Source: Bdellovibrionales bacterium (GTDB lineage Bacteria > Bdellovibrionota > Bdellovibrionia > Bdellovibrionales > UBA1609). Taken from it: a DNA stretch of 32,866 nt. This document shows positions 25,046 through 32,866 of the stretch, one piece after another (the first letter of the stretch is position 1; every line of letters starts with the position of its first letter). The DNA lies in NCBI GenBank assembly GCA_020435005.1, contig JAGRAE010000015.1, positions 1-32,866 of the forward strand. The letters are read 5' to 3'. A program made the position numbers and the translations under genes. A model generated the notes under the pieces. The model had not been told where the DNA came from, searched no databases, and saw nothing but the letters and a program-made list of their open reading frames with translations.

Positions 25046-25862
25046 AATTCTTTCTTAGTAATTGAACGAGAAGGCGGAAGCACGGCAAGATTAATTTTTT
25101 TATAAGAGTTCTATTGCTTATATATTTAGAAAAGCTGGGGGACCAAAGATAGTAAAAATAAATAAATTTACGCCCCCATTCATGTTTTTTTAAGAACTTG
25201 TCTCTAAATAAGCGTAAAGTATAAACATCTGGATGAAGCTCATCTTCATAAACACTACTGGCAATAAAACAGGGGCCTCTTTTAATTTTAAGTTGTTTGT
25301 TGAGGTTCTTTATAACTCTAGGGTTTTTACAAGACCTTTGAAAAACCAATAAAGCTTTAGTTACTTGTGGATATATTTTACTAAAAGGTAAAAATTCGGC
25401 GAGCTTATTTGAAGCTCTGATCATGCGTTCATTGTAAGCTGGACTAGTATCGTAGATTCTTAACAAGTCCCAATAAACAGAAGTGATAACAGTTAATTCT
25501 TTAGAGCGGTTGGACTTGTTAAATAATTCAGGAGTGAGTCCGCCAGATTTTAATTCATATACGATTTCTAAAACACGCAAATATTTTTCGTAGGCGACAG
25601 CGGCCTCTGGGAATTGCTTGTTTTGCATTAGTGCTCGAGCATGTTTTACGAGGTTTACTCGGCTTTTCCACATCAAAACACGATTTTGTTCTCGTGCTTT
25701 TTGTTCCATCCGCAAACGAACACCTTGAGAAACCTTACTTGAGAGCTCTTCATATTCTTCTTTAGAGACTTCTTCTCTAGTTTCCTGAACACCTATAGAT
25801 TGTAGAGCGACTTTTAAACTTGTATCGACTGTTACTTTTTTGTCATCCTCTTCGTGGCCCAT
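25038..25862 (-). CDS. CFI-box C-terminal domain protein, otherwise uncharacterised
   Basis: A 274-residue protein with a charged N-terminal third, a central helical region, and a C-terminal CFI-box domain (about 198-270). The last starts with PCFIASSVYEDELHPDVYTL, followed by LRLFRDKFLKKHEWGRKFI and a basic hydrophobic end. Residues 70-105 resemble a TPR-like unit (ARALMQNKQFPEAAVAYEKYL). CFI-box domains are found at the C-terminus of assorted bacterial proteins and their function is not settled. There is no signal peptide, so the protein appears cytoplasmic or membrane-associated through its C-terminus. It is 18 bases after priA. Confidence 0.7.
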   Translation of the reverse strand: MGHEEDDKKVTVDTSLKVALQSIGVQETREEVSKEEYEELSSKVSQGVRLRMEQKAREQNRVLMWKSRVNLVKHARALMQNKQFPEAAVAYEKYLRVLEIVYELKSGGLTPELFNKSNRSKELTVITSVYWDLLRIYDTSPAYNERMIRASNKLAEFLPFSKIYPQVTKALLVFQRSCKNPRVIKNLNKQLKIKRGPCFIASSVYEDELHPDVYTLRLFRDKFLKKHEWGRKFIYFYYLWSPSFSKYISNRTLIKKLILPCFRLLVQLLRKNYD

Positions 25863-25880
25863 TCTTACATTCTAACTCAC

Positions 25881-27884
25881 TTACATCATATTGTAAGGAT
25901 CAATATCAATTTGGAGCTTTACAGAGGAGAGACCTTTACCAAAGTCAGGGGCTAATTCATTTAATAAAGCCTGTAAAGTTTGAGCATTTGGCGACTTCAC
26001 TAAAATATGATAGCGATATTTATTTCTAAGCTTTGTCATGGGGGCGGGGGCTGGACCTAATACTTTTATTTCATTGTACAAAGTTCTATGGTTTTTTAAG
26101 CTTTGCAACATATGCATAGTATGTTGTGCAGCCTTCTGAGTATTTAAAAGTGTATTACCAACGATGCGTATTAGTGCAAGACGACCAAAGGGTGGGTAGC
26201 TTAACTCTTGACGCTGTTGCAGTTCGTGAGAACAAAAGCCTTCAAAGTCATTGTTCAATGCAAATTGTAAACACTTTTGTTGAGGGTTAAAGGTTTGTAC
26301 GATGACTTTTCCTGGTACCTGAGAATGGCGACCAGCTCGTCCGGCCACTTGAGTAATCAACTGATAACTTCTTTCCGAGGCTCGAAAGTCTGGCAAATGA
26401 AAACCAACATCCGCTAATATGAGTCCCACTAAATTTAAGCCAGGAAAATCCAATCCTTTAGCAATCATCTGTGTACCAATAAGTATGTCTATATTACCCA
26501 TCTCCATATTTTTGATTAAGTCTTCCATTTGTTCCCGTTTGGAGATTTCATCGCGATCGGCTCTTTGCACAACGGCATCAGGGAATAGTTTAGAAACATC
26601 TTTTTCAACTTGTTCTGTACCAACACCTTGCGCAGAAATGTTTTCAGATTGGCAGTCAGGACACTTCTCTTTAAAAACAGTTGTATAATTACAATAATGG
26701 CATACTAAGTCCGACTTGCCATGTAGGGTTAAGCTAATTTCACAATTTGGACATTCATATGTATATCCACAATCGAAGCATTGAACAAATTGTGCTACAC
26801 CTCTTCGGTTTAGGAATAATGCAACTTGTTCTTTTTTAGCCAAAGAATCTTGAATTTCAGTATACAACAGTGAGCTCAACCAAAAAGGCAGATTGGCTGT
26901 TTTGTCACGATCTTGGAGAGCAACTACTTTTATTTCTGGCATGGGCCGTGAAGAAACTCTCTCATTCATTTGGTGCAAATAATATTTGCCCGTTTTAGCA
27001 TTGTGCCAACTCTCTAAACTTGGTGTAGCAGAGCCCAATACAATGGGGCAATCATACATCTTAGCCAGCATAATAGCTGCATCTCTCGCATTGTATTTTA
27101 ATTTCTCATCCTGCTTATAGGAAGATTCATGTTCTTCATCGACGATTATTAAACCTAAGTTTTCTCTCGGGCAAAACAAAGCAGATCTTGCACCAAGCAA
27201 TATGGGCCGCTCATTATTGTAGGAAAACCACCATTGCTCAGTCTTTTCTCTATCAGTTAAATGTGAATGGATTACTGCAACTTTTTCTGGAAAACGCGCA
27301 GAGAATCTATTTAATAACTGAGGAGTCAGTGAGATCTCTGGGACGAGTACGAGTGCAGTTTTTCCTGAGTTGAGAACATCTTCTATAAGTTGGAGATAGA
27401 TCTCAGTTTTACCAGATCCAGTAACTCCATGTAATAAGTGAATATTAAAACCAGATTCTCTAGAAATACCTTCAAAACATTTTTGTTGCTCTGTCGTTAG
27501 CTGTAGTTTCTTGTTGCGTTCTAGGCTAGGAACGACAGGGCTTTTATGACTTTTACGTGCTTTTGTTTTTTTAACAAGAGGAGGAAAAGCCAACTTTGTA
27601 ACTTGACCTATTGGGTATGAATAGTATTTTGCAAGCCACTCTAACCAACCGAGAAATTTCTCTGGCAAAATGGGCTTTTCAATTATTTTTTCTTGGATGG
27701 GTTTGAGCTCAAAATCACCACATTCACTTGTTTTACCCAATACAACAGCATCGACGGTTCTTTTTCCCAATGGAACTCTAACCGAGTCGCCACGCCCTAA
27801 CGGTATGTATTCATTGGGTGGAAGATATGTAAGTGGAGCTGAAATGGGGGCATCAACTGCTAAATGAAAATATTTATCACTCAT
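25881..27884 (-). CDS. priA: Primosomal helicase PriA
   Basis: Reloads the replisome at stalled forks. The 667-residue product has an N-terminal DNA-binding domain and Walker A GVTGSGKT (153-160). The helicase DEEH box is at 249-252, and a zinc-binding insert carries eight cysteines (369, 372, 378, 381, 395, 398, 408, 411). The helicase C-terminal motifs include GTQMIAKGLDFP and QVAGRAGR. It is somewhat shorter than E. coli PriA (about 730). Its start overlaps the preceding exported-protein gene by four bases. Confidence 0.96.
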   Translation of the reverse strand: MSDKYFHLAVDAPISAPLTYLPPNEYIPLGRGDSVRVPLGKRTVDAVVLGKTSECGDFELKPIQEKIIEKPILPEKFLGWLEWLAKYYSYPIGQVTKLAFPPLVKKTKARKSHKSPVVPSLERNKKLQLTTEQQKCFEGISRESGFNIHLLHGVTGSGKTEIYLQLIEDVLNSGKTALVLVPEISLTPQLLNRFSARFPEKVAVIHSHLTDREKTEQWWFSYNNERPILLGARSALFCPRENLGLIIVDEEHESSYKQDEKLKYNARDAAIMLAKMYDCPIVLGSATPSLESWHNAKTGKYYLHQMNERVSSRPMPEIKVVALQDRDKTANLPFWLSSLLYTEIQDSLAKKEQVALFLNRRGVAQFVQCFDCGYTYECPNCEISLTLHGKSDLVCHYCNYTTVFKEKCPDCQSENISAQGVGTEQVEKDVSKLFPDAVVQRADRDEISKREQMEDLIKNMEMGNIDILIGTQMIAKGLDFPGLNLVGLILADVGFHLPDFRASERSYQLITQVAGRAGRHSQVPGKVIVQTFNPQQKCLQFALNNDFEGFCSHELQQRQELSYPPFGRLALIRIVGNTLLNTQKAAQHTMHMLQSLKNHRTLYNEIKVLGPAPAPMTKLRNKYRYHILVKSPNAQTLQALLNELAPDFGKGLSSVKLQIDIDPYNMM

Positions 27885-28738
27885 CGGAAACGACTATAAA
27901 ATTCATTAACTATAATATTTTCTGGTTTAATTTCTTTCAACTCAGGTTCTTTGTTTGTATCTAAACTACTTGCAGATAAGCGTTTTTTTAAGCTTGAACT
28001 TTGTCCTAAATACTTAACTTGGGTAACGTTAATGACAGCTTTTTGCTCTCCCCAACGAATTTCTCTTATCTGAGGTAACCACAAATTGTTCCTGTGGTGT
28101 TGGTAATTATCAGCAATAATTTCGGCTTCTGTTGGTGTTCTCAACCTTAGTATATGAAAATAATCCTGTTCTATCCACATGGCTGGACTTTTTTGATGGC
28201 TTTCATCTTTAATTTGGAATTTATAGGAAACTTTTCCACCGCTTCTGGATAAACTAACAAAATCTTCTGGGTCGTTTCTAATCTCTTCTATTCTTGATAA
28301 ACGTGGTGGGTCGGCGAGAGCTTTTCTTGGAATAATATTCCAATTATAAAGCAAAGACTTTAAATAGGAGGTAGAACGAAAGTAAAAAAATGATTCTAGG
28401 AAGTCGTCCCTTCTTTTCTCAATGGTCTTCTTGCCCTGTGAATTAACTGAATACTGTTGTTTATCATTGTAGATTACTGTTTTTCTAATTGAGTCGGCCC
28501 ATTCATTTCTTCCCGTCAACTTCATGCGCATAAGCTTTCCACTGCTAACAAGCCATTGTTCATGAAGAGTTATAGGGCTTTGACCGGTGCCGATAAGAGT
28601 CACATCTTGATCAATTAAATAAATACCTGAGCCATGAACATCTGCTGTGCGGTTTATCACATAGTCAAAACGGGGAATGTAAGACCAAGAAGTTTGAGAC
28701 ACAAATAAAATAGAGCAAAAAATAATAAGCTTTTTCAT
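27881..28738 (-). CDS. Exported protein of unknown function
   Basis: A 285-residue protein with a clear signal peptide (MKKLIIFCSILFVSQTSWS, cleavage near residue 19). The mature part starts YIPRFDYVINRTADVHG and has a long run of beta-type segments (LIDQDVTLIGTG, SSGKLMRMKLTG, GGKVSYKFQI, AVINVTQVKYLG). This is reminiscent of LolA/LolB-like or other lipid-handling beta folds, but I cannot assign a family. It has four-base overlaps with both galU and priA, so it is firmly inside that operon. Confidence 0.75.
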   Translation of the reverse strand: MKKLIIFCSILFVSQTSWSYIPRFDYVINRTADVHGSGIYLIDQDVTLIGTGQSPITLHEQWLVSSGKLMRMKLTGRNEWADSIRKTVIYNDKQQYSVNSQGKKTIEKRRDDFLESFFYFRSTSYLKSLLYNWNIIPRKALADPPRLSRIEEIRNDPEDFVSLSRSGGKVSYKFQIKDESHQKSPAMWIEQDYFHILRLRTPTEAEIIADNYQHHRNNLWLPQIREIRWGEQKAVINVTQVKYLGQSSSLKKRLSASSLDTNKEPELKEIKPENIIVNEFYSRFR

Positions 28739-29619
28739 AAGTTCTTTAAATATTCCTTAAGTTGAGGGCCAATGTCTTCTCTTTCCAAAGCTAAATCTAT
28801 GTTAGCTTTTATAAACCCAAACTTGTCTCCAGCATCATATCTTTTATTGGGTACGTTTAGGGCGTACAATTTTTCATTGCGAATAAGTTTTACCATGGCA
28901 TCTGTTAATTGAATTTCATTGTTTTTTCCAGGTTTTGTCTCTTCTATATGGCTAAAAATGGTTGAGTTAAACACATATCGTCCTGGGAGAGCAAAACAAC
29001 TTGGTGCTTCTTGAGGCGAAGGTTTCTCAATAATGTTTTTAACATTTAATATATCTAAGTTTTTGTAGCTGGTATTGAGCATCTCAAAATCAATAATGCC
29101 GTATTTATTCACTTTTTCTTTTGGTACTTCCATGACACTTACACATGAGGTGGTTTGCTCATCATACAGCGAAATGAGTTCTTTAGTGACGTAATCATAT
29201 GAATCTTTAGGAAATGTAATTTCATCTCCCAACAACACGGCAAAGCTTTCATTGCCAACGATTGGTTTTGAACAATATACAGCATGGCCAAGACCTTTAG
29301 CTTCCCTTTGTCGAATACTGATAATGTTTGCCATGTTAGAAATAGATTTAATTTCTTCTAATAATTCAAACTTCCCGGACTTCTCTAAAAGATCTTCTAG
29401 TTCATAATTTGTGTCAAAAAAGTTTTCTATGGCGGTCTTTCCACGACCGGCAATTATAATAATGTCTTCTATACCAGCAGCAACGGCCTCCTCGACAACA
29501 TATAGCAAAGTGGGCTTATCTACTATTGGTAGCATTTCTTTTGGAACGGATTTTGTTGCTGGCAAAAATCTTGTTCCTAAACCTGCAGCGGGAATAACAG
29601 CTTTTTTTATTTTATTCAT
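28735..29619 (-). CDS. galU: UTP-glucose-1-phosphate uridylyltransferase
   Basis: Makes UDP-glucose for envelope polysaccharides and glycolipids. The 294-residue product opens with the nucleotidyltransferase signature KKAVIPAAGLGTRFLPATK followed by VPKEMLPIVDKP. It also has VLLGDEI, KYGIIDF, NIIEKPSPQEAPS and NEIQLTDAM, all typical of bacterial GalU. It is the first gene of the priA operon. No SD is evident before the ATG; a TTTACA (29655-29650) 17 bases from TAATCT (29632-29627) would give an almost leaderless transcript, a weak match. Confidence 0.95.
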   Translation of the reverse strand: MNKIKKAVIPAAGLGTRFLPATKSVPKEMLPIVDKPTLLYVVEEAVAAGIEDIIIIAGRGKTAIENFFDTNYELEDLLEKSGKFELLEEIKSISNMANIISIRQREAKGLGHAVYCSKPIVGNESFAVLLGDEITFPKDSYDYVTKELISLYDEQTTSCVSVMEVPKEKVNKYGIIDFEMLNTSYKNLDILNVKNIIEKPSPQEAPSCFALPGRYVFNSTIFSHIEETKPGKNNEIQLTDAMVKLIRNEKLYALNVPNKRYDAGDKFGFIKANIDLALEREDIGPQLKEYLKNL

Positions 29620-29684
29620 GCTTGTAAGATTACTTCAGACTTTCACAAATGTAAAAGGTAACCATGGAGCTTATATATTAAGTT

Positions 29685-30200
29685 CTAAAGAGAATCATTA
29701 AATTGTGTTAGCACAATTTGACTTGCGGTGTCTTGATCCGCCTCTGTCAAAGTAAGTAACCAATAAAACTTTTGCTCATTAGAGTTCGGCAAATAAGCAA
29801 TAACATAACTCACTTCAGGTCCTAGTTTGAAAACCTGATTTTTATTAAAAGTGAGGTTAACTTTTTGTAAAATATCAGATGATTGAGAGAGTACAATTTC
29901 AGGTTCATAGGTCCAGGGCCAATTAAGGCTGTCATAGGCCCAAGTTCCCATTTTAGGATTATTAAGTTTTCGGTAAATCTTTCCTTCGTAGTTACATGCA
30001 CCATAGAAGGCGTAAAATTCTATAGAGATAATTTCATCATCTTCATCAACTATTTTGGGCGCAGAAAACCACTGTACATGCTTGAGATCACCTGAAACTT
30101 TTTGACACTCCACTAAATTCAGTGGTTCTAAAGAAGAAAGATGAGCCTGTGCAAATGACAAATTATAAACAGTAATTAAACTTAAAAATAGAAACCTCAT
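29685..30200 (-). CDS. Small exported protein, function unknown
   Basis: A 171-residue protein with a signal peptide (MRFLFLSLITVYNLSFAQA; cleavage near residue 19) and a mature part containing two cysteines (VECQKV, GACNYEG). Numerous aromatic-rich beta-type segments follow, such as IISIEFYAFYG and KFYWLLTL. No family recognised. The ATG at 30200 is preceded by a G-rich GGGGGTGA; a GTG six bases upstream is an alternative. It is transcribed away from the + strand secreted-protein operon, and also ends before galU without overlap, so it may be monocistronic. Confidence 0.7.
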   Translation of the reverse strand: MRFLFLSLITVYNLSFAQAHLSSLEPLNLVECQKVSGDLKHVQWFSAPKIVDEDDEIISIEFYAFYGACNYEGKIYRKLNNPKMGTWAYDSLNWPWTYEPEIVLSQSSDILQKVNLTFNKNQVFKLGPEVSYVIAYLPNSNEQKFYWLLTLTEADQDTASQIVLTQFNDSL

Positions 30201-30275
30201 CTTCACCCCCCATGAAAGATACAGCTAATATTTAGAGAGATAATTCAGGTGAGTGAGAAGAGTCATTATTAAAGT

Positions 30276-30297
30276 ATGTATAATAAATATTATACAT
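30276..30297. promoter_or_regulatory. 22-base palindrome with TATAAT on both strands
   Basis: Arms ATGTATAATA (30276-30285) and TATTATACAT (30288-30297) are perfect inverse complements around AA. Each strand reads a consensus TATAAT (30279-30284 on +, 30294-30289 on -). It lies between divergent exported-protein genes, about 75 bases before the - strand ATG and 180 before the + strand ATG. No good -35 is visible at 17 bases on either side, so it may be an operator rather than a promoter pair. Confidence 0.45.
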
Positions 30298-30414
30298 TTA
30301 TAATTGTTATGTAGTGGTGTCATTTTTATAAGGCATTAAAAAGACTAAATTATTTTCATTTAACTAAATAATTTACAATATAGTATGTTGATATTTTAAC
30401 ATTCCCAATTCACA

Positions 30415-30443
30415 TTGCTCCGCGTAATTTCAAATGGTATACG
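30415..30443 (+). promoter_or_regulatory. Candidate extended -10 promoter of the terminal + strand operon
   Basis: TTGCTC (30415-30420), a 17-base spacer ending in TGG, then TATACG (30438-30443) resemble an extended -10 promoter (TGnTATAnn). The predicted start near 30450 gives a leader of about 28 bases with AAAGG before the ATG at 30478. Confidence 0.45.
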
Positions 30444-30477
30444 TCGCGTCAAGAAGAAGACATAAAGGTTAGAAATT

Positions 30478-31791
30478 ATGATTTTGCGATTATTCGTAGC
30501 TATTTTTACGGGAAATTTAATTTGGGTTTCAGGGGCTTTGGCAAATGCGGAGTGGCTGAAGTTAAAACAAAATTGTCACAAGGCTTCACAAAAAGTGATT
30601 GTAACTTGTGAAGTTAGAAAAATTACCTGGGATTTTTATGGAGATGAACTTCATAAGCAAGTAAGTCCTGTTAGAACGGCTATTCATGCCAAGGTTAGCT
30701 TTGGCGATAAGACAATTTCAAATAATAAACTCAATGTAACTTATAACCCAGGCCCCGGCGAAGAAAATTTAATTCAATGTCCGTATATCGCTCAGTATGA
30801 AGTGACCTATAGTGGTCCAGTTCAAGTAAAATGCGACCAGCTTGATGATGTAATAGATAACTTTGTTGGTTTTTGTCATAAAAACTTACATATAGGAACT
30901 AAGCAACAAGATGAATATAGAGTTAACCACCAAAGTAACAGTAAAATTATTGGAAAACTTATTCCTGGTACTATTCGTTCATCATGTGCAAATATAGGCG
31001 TAGAGGTTAAAGATTTAAATAAGGCACAGCCGAATAGTAAAATTTTTGATGCACAAGTCATGCAAGCCTTACGTGAGACAGGTTTGCAAATGAAGTCATT
31101 TGAAGAGGCCATTTCAATACCTTTAAGAGATTTAGAATTATTAAATAATGAATTAAAAGTAACAGATTGCCAGTCACAAAGATTCAGTAATAAATGTAAA
31201 CAACTTAAAAAGTCTGCTTCAGATAAATATTTAAAATTCTTAAATACAATGAATGTCAATTTAGATCCTTTATATAACAAGGTGTACGATACAACTCAGA
31301 TCTTGGGTTATCGCGTAGACAAAGTTATGGGTACGAATACTAAATTAAATGAGCTTCAGGACGAGCTTTTAGGTTATGGTTCTGAAACTAAAACAATAAG
31401 CTCAGTTACAAACTCATTGATGAGAAGACAAAACAGAACGGGTAGAAGTTTGAGTTTACGTTTTAAGTCATATTTAGATCTTGTTAATGGTTCAAATGGA
31501 ATTCAGAATAAATCTTTAAAGTTTACTGCTATCGAAGTGTATGGTGGTTTAAAAGAATCGTTAACATTTATTAATGCCTTAAAAGGTATAATCCACAATT
31601 CAGAAATCATGGTTCAATTGTTAGATTTTACAGGTGACTTTGAATCTGGAGTCATGAGTCAAACAATAACAGATGTTCAATCAATTTTATTCGGAAATCA
31701 AGAAAGCTCTCAAGAAATAAAAACTCCATTGAACATCTCATTTGATGACAGTGAAGACAAAAATGATTGGGAAAAGCAATTAGGATTATGA
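30478..31791 (+). CDS. Exported cysteine-rich protein of unknown function
   Basis: A 437-residue protein with a signal peptide (MILRLFVAIFTGNLIWVSGALA, cleavage near residue 22-24). The N-terminal half (about 25-170) holds six of the eight cysteines, at QNCHK, VTCEV, IQCPY, VKCDQ, GFCHK and SSCAN, and is beta-rich (TAIHAKVSF, LNVTYNPGPG). It probably forms one or two disulfide-bonded domains. The second half (about 190-410) is helical and polar, with two more cysteines. No family recognised. It is first of three genes; the next starts within its stop codon and the third encodes a lytic transglycosylase, so a role in the periplasm or at the cell wall is likely. Confidence 0.75.
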   Translation: MILRLFVAIFTGNLIWVSGALANAEWLKLKQNCHKASQKVIVTCEVRKITWDFYGDELHKQVSPVRTAIHAKVSFGDKTISNNKLNVTYNPGPGEENLIQCPYIAQYEVTYSGPVQVKCDQLDDVIDNFVGFCHKNLHIGTKQQDEYRVNHQSNSKIIGKLIPGTIRSSCANIGVEVKDLNKAQPNSKIFDAQVMQALRETGLQMKSFEEAISIPLRDLELLNNELKVTDCQSQRFSNKCKQLKKSASDKYLKFLNTMNVNLDPLYNKVYDTTQILGYRVDKVMGTNTKLNELQDELLGYGSETKTISSVTNSLMRRQNRTGRSLSLRFKSYLDLVNGSNGIQNKSLKFTAIEVYGGLKESLTFINALKGIIHNSEIMVQLLDFTGDFESGVMSQTITDVQSILFGNQESSQEIKTPLNISFDDSEDKNDWEKQLGL

Positions 31792-32366
31792 ATATGTTAA
31801 ACTTACAGGTAAAAGAAATTTTAAAATATATTTTTGTATGTGGAATAATTCTTAGCAATTCATTGGCTAGAGCTTCTTTTGAAGATGACTACGGTTTTTT
31901 TAATATAGGCAATAACTCTAGTTATAAGGAGTACAAGGAAGTTAGTAATTATAATCTGAACGATGCCGTTGGTGAGTCAAAACGTCTCATCAAAAGTGGA
32001 CGTCAAAACTTATTTATTGATTATTTTGAAAACCTTTTAGTGTTAGCAGCACAAGATCCTGGAATACAAAACTTACAAGCATTAACTGAGTTTATTGACT
32101 GGGGAGTCCAAGAAGGTGTCATTTCAGAAAGTTTATCAAAACTTATTCGTAATGAGTATTTCCATTACAAGTTTATTAATCTTACCAGCTTAACTTTACA
32201 AGATGCTTGTCTTCAATATGACAACATTAGAAAAAATTTAACAGCAGAGATGAAGAAAAAAGAAATGGGTTTGCTAAACGCTTTAGGACAAGAAGAAAAA
32301 TATAAACAAGCTTATAACATTATTTATCCAGAAATCATGTACACGCTAGAGGACTATTGTAATTAA
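31788..32366 (+). CDS. Exported helical protein of unknown function
   Basis: A 192-residue protein that is coupled to the preceding gene by a four-base ATGA overlap, with AGGA just upstream; a second ATG at 31794 is equally usable. The start is followed by a signal sequence (YIFVCGIILSNSLARA; cleavage near residue 29). The mature part is mostly alpha-helical with two cysteines near the C-terminal half (QDACLQY and the terminal DYCN), which could pair. No family recognised. The transglycosylase gene begins one base after its stop, so it is likely a functional partner of that enzyme. Confidence 0.7.
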   Translation: MNMLNLQVKEILKYIFVCGIILSNSLARASFEDDYGFFNIGNNSSYKEYKEVSNYNLNDAVGESKRLIKSGRQNLFIDYFENLLVLAAQDPGIQNLQALTEFIDWGVQEGVISESLSKLIRNEYFHYKFINLTSLTLQDACLQYDNIRKNLTAEMKKKEMGLLNALGQEEKYKQAYNIIYPEIMYTLEDYCN

Positions 32367-32367
32367 G

Positions 32368-32866
32368 ATGATACGATTATTTTTAACAACATTCATAGTA
32401 CTCAATTTTTATCCGACTTTAGGATCAGTTTTAAATAAATATATTGTGTCTGATGTTGAAGAGCAGTGGGAAGATTTTTGGTTCGAAGAAAACTCTTTGA
32501 TTCAACGAGAATTTAAAGTTGAATTCCCTTATGAAGATTGTTTTAGAGAAGCAGCAGAAGAACAAAAACTACCAGTTAGTTTAGTTTTAGCTGTCGCTAG
32601 GGGAGAAAGCGGATTTAACCCAAAAGCTGTATCCAGTGCAGATGCTCTTGGTATAATGCAAATTTTATGGCCAGCAACAGCAAAAGAATTAGGTTTTTCT
32701 AGCAGAAACCAACTCTTTGAGCCTTGTTCGAATATACGTGCAGGCACCCGTTACCTGAGACAACTAATAGATATGTTCAATGGAAATATTTATTTGGCAA
32801 CGGCTTCTTACAACTATGGTCCCACAAATATTAAAAAACAAATTAATAAATACAATGGCCGAATAA
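32368..32866 (+). CDS. Lytic transglycosylase, SLT domain (3' end cut by window)
   Basis: Cleaves the MurNAc-GlcNAc bond of peptidoglycan, leaving 1,6-anhydro ends. A signal-like N-terminus (MIRLFLTTFIVLNFYPTLGS) is followed by a linker. From about residue 55 comes an SLT (goose-lysozyme-like) domain: ARGESGFNPKAVSSADALG with catalytic Glu80, then IMQILWPATA, GTRYLRQL and ASYNYGP. Two cysteines (EDCFREA, EPCSNIR) may form a disulfide. The gene begins one base after the preceding stop. 166 residues are visible, and the gene continues past the window end. It may be a housekeeping murein enzyme or one dedicated to an envelope-spanning machine. Confidence 0.9.
   Translation, partial: MIRLFLTTFIVLNFYPTLGSVLNKYIVSDVEEQWEDFWFEENSLIQREFKVEFPYEDCFREAAEEQKLPVSLVLAVARGESGFNPKAVSSADALGIMQILWPATAKELGFSSRNQLFEPCSNIRAGTRYLRQLIDMFNGNIYLATASYNYGPTNIKKQINKYNGRI

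Noticed and set aside
29627-29655. Leaderless-type promoter for galU (TTTACA, 17 bases, TAATCT)
   Set aside because: Weak -10 match, and it would place the start within a base or two of the ATG; mentioned in the galU entry but not listed as a feature.
29883-30095. 70-codon + strand and 60-codon - strand frames inside the 171-residue exported-protein gene
   Set aside because: Both are shadows of the frame that has a signal peptide; neither has a start signal.
32529-32747. 72-codon - strand frame at the window end
   Set aside because: Antisense to the SLT domain, whose catalytic motifs prove the + strand frame.
32368-32866. VirB1-type component of a type IV secretion or conjugation system
   Set aside because: SLT domains are common in housekeeping enzymes; no VirB, Tra or relaxase gene is visible in the window.

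Overview
The window is AT-rich, densely packed bacterial chromosome. A Gram-negative envelope is indicated by BamD, several lipoprotein signal peptides, periplasmic proteins and lytic transglycosylases. The rpsB-tsf-pyrH-frr-uppS-cdsA-rseP core running into tsaB, a MinD/ParA-like ATPase, a J-domain/HTH protein, rluD and pgeF, together with a CFI-box protein and many uncharacterised secreted proteins, suggests a low-GC Bdellovibrionota-type or former deltaproteobacterial lineage. That placement is inference from gene order and style; no 16S gene is present. I saw no insertion sequence, prophage, CRISPR array, tRNA or rRNA.

Layout: (1) 1-800, + strand: the 3' end of a probable secreted protein with a clear terminator, then a possible 29-residue membrane micro-ORF. 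(2) 5205 to 792, - strand: a six-gene operon (BatE-like TPR/SH3 protein, cyclic-nucleotide-binding protein, AI-2E/PerM-family membrane protein, BamD, TPR protein, Hpt). (3) 5321 to 11611, + strand: an arginine/ornithine succinyltransferase-type catabolic operon (AstC-like transaminase, unusual M20 protein, AstA, AstD) co-transcribed with mltG and closed by a hairpin terminator. (4) 12505 to 11624, - strand: a lipoprotein gene with its own extended -10 promoter. (5) 23362 to 12602, - strand: a supra-operon of about 11 kb covering translation (rpsB, tsf, frr), UMP kinase, undecaprenyl and phospholipid synthesis (uppS, cdsA), site-2 protease, tRNA t6A (tsaB), MinD-like ATPase, J/HTH protein, rRNA pseudouridylation (rluD), pgeF and a small FG-GAP-like protein. 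Its leader carries overlapping inverted repeats that could form a pseudoknot. (6) 29619 to 23504, - strand: galU, an exported protein, priA, a CFI-box protein, a single-domain response regulator and an FAD-type oxidoreductase. (7) A divergent intergenic region with a 22-base palindrome, then a + strand operon of two uncharacterised exported proteins and an SLT-type lytic transglycosylase cut by the window end.

Most points that deserve attention lie within recognisable genes. They are an AST-type operon without astB or astE but with an M20 protein that has lost several metal ligands; an RseP with three PDZ-like domains; a J domain with a broken HPD motif fused to a RodZ-type HTH beside a MinD-like ATPase; the rpsB leader; and the terminal secreted-protein/transglycosylase operon. 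I found no wholly new defence or mobile system. Start codons were re-chosen for many genes, because several longest reading frames begin at an upstream TTG or GTG while a better start, with a Shine-Dalgarno sequence, signal peptide or stop/start overlap, lies just downstream.
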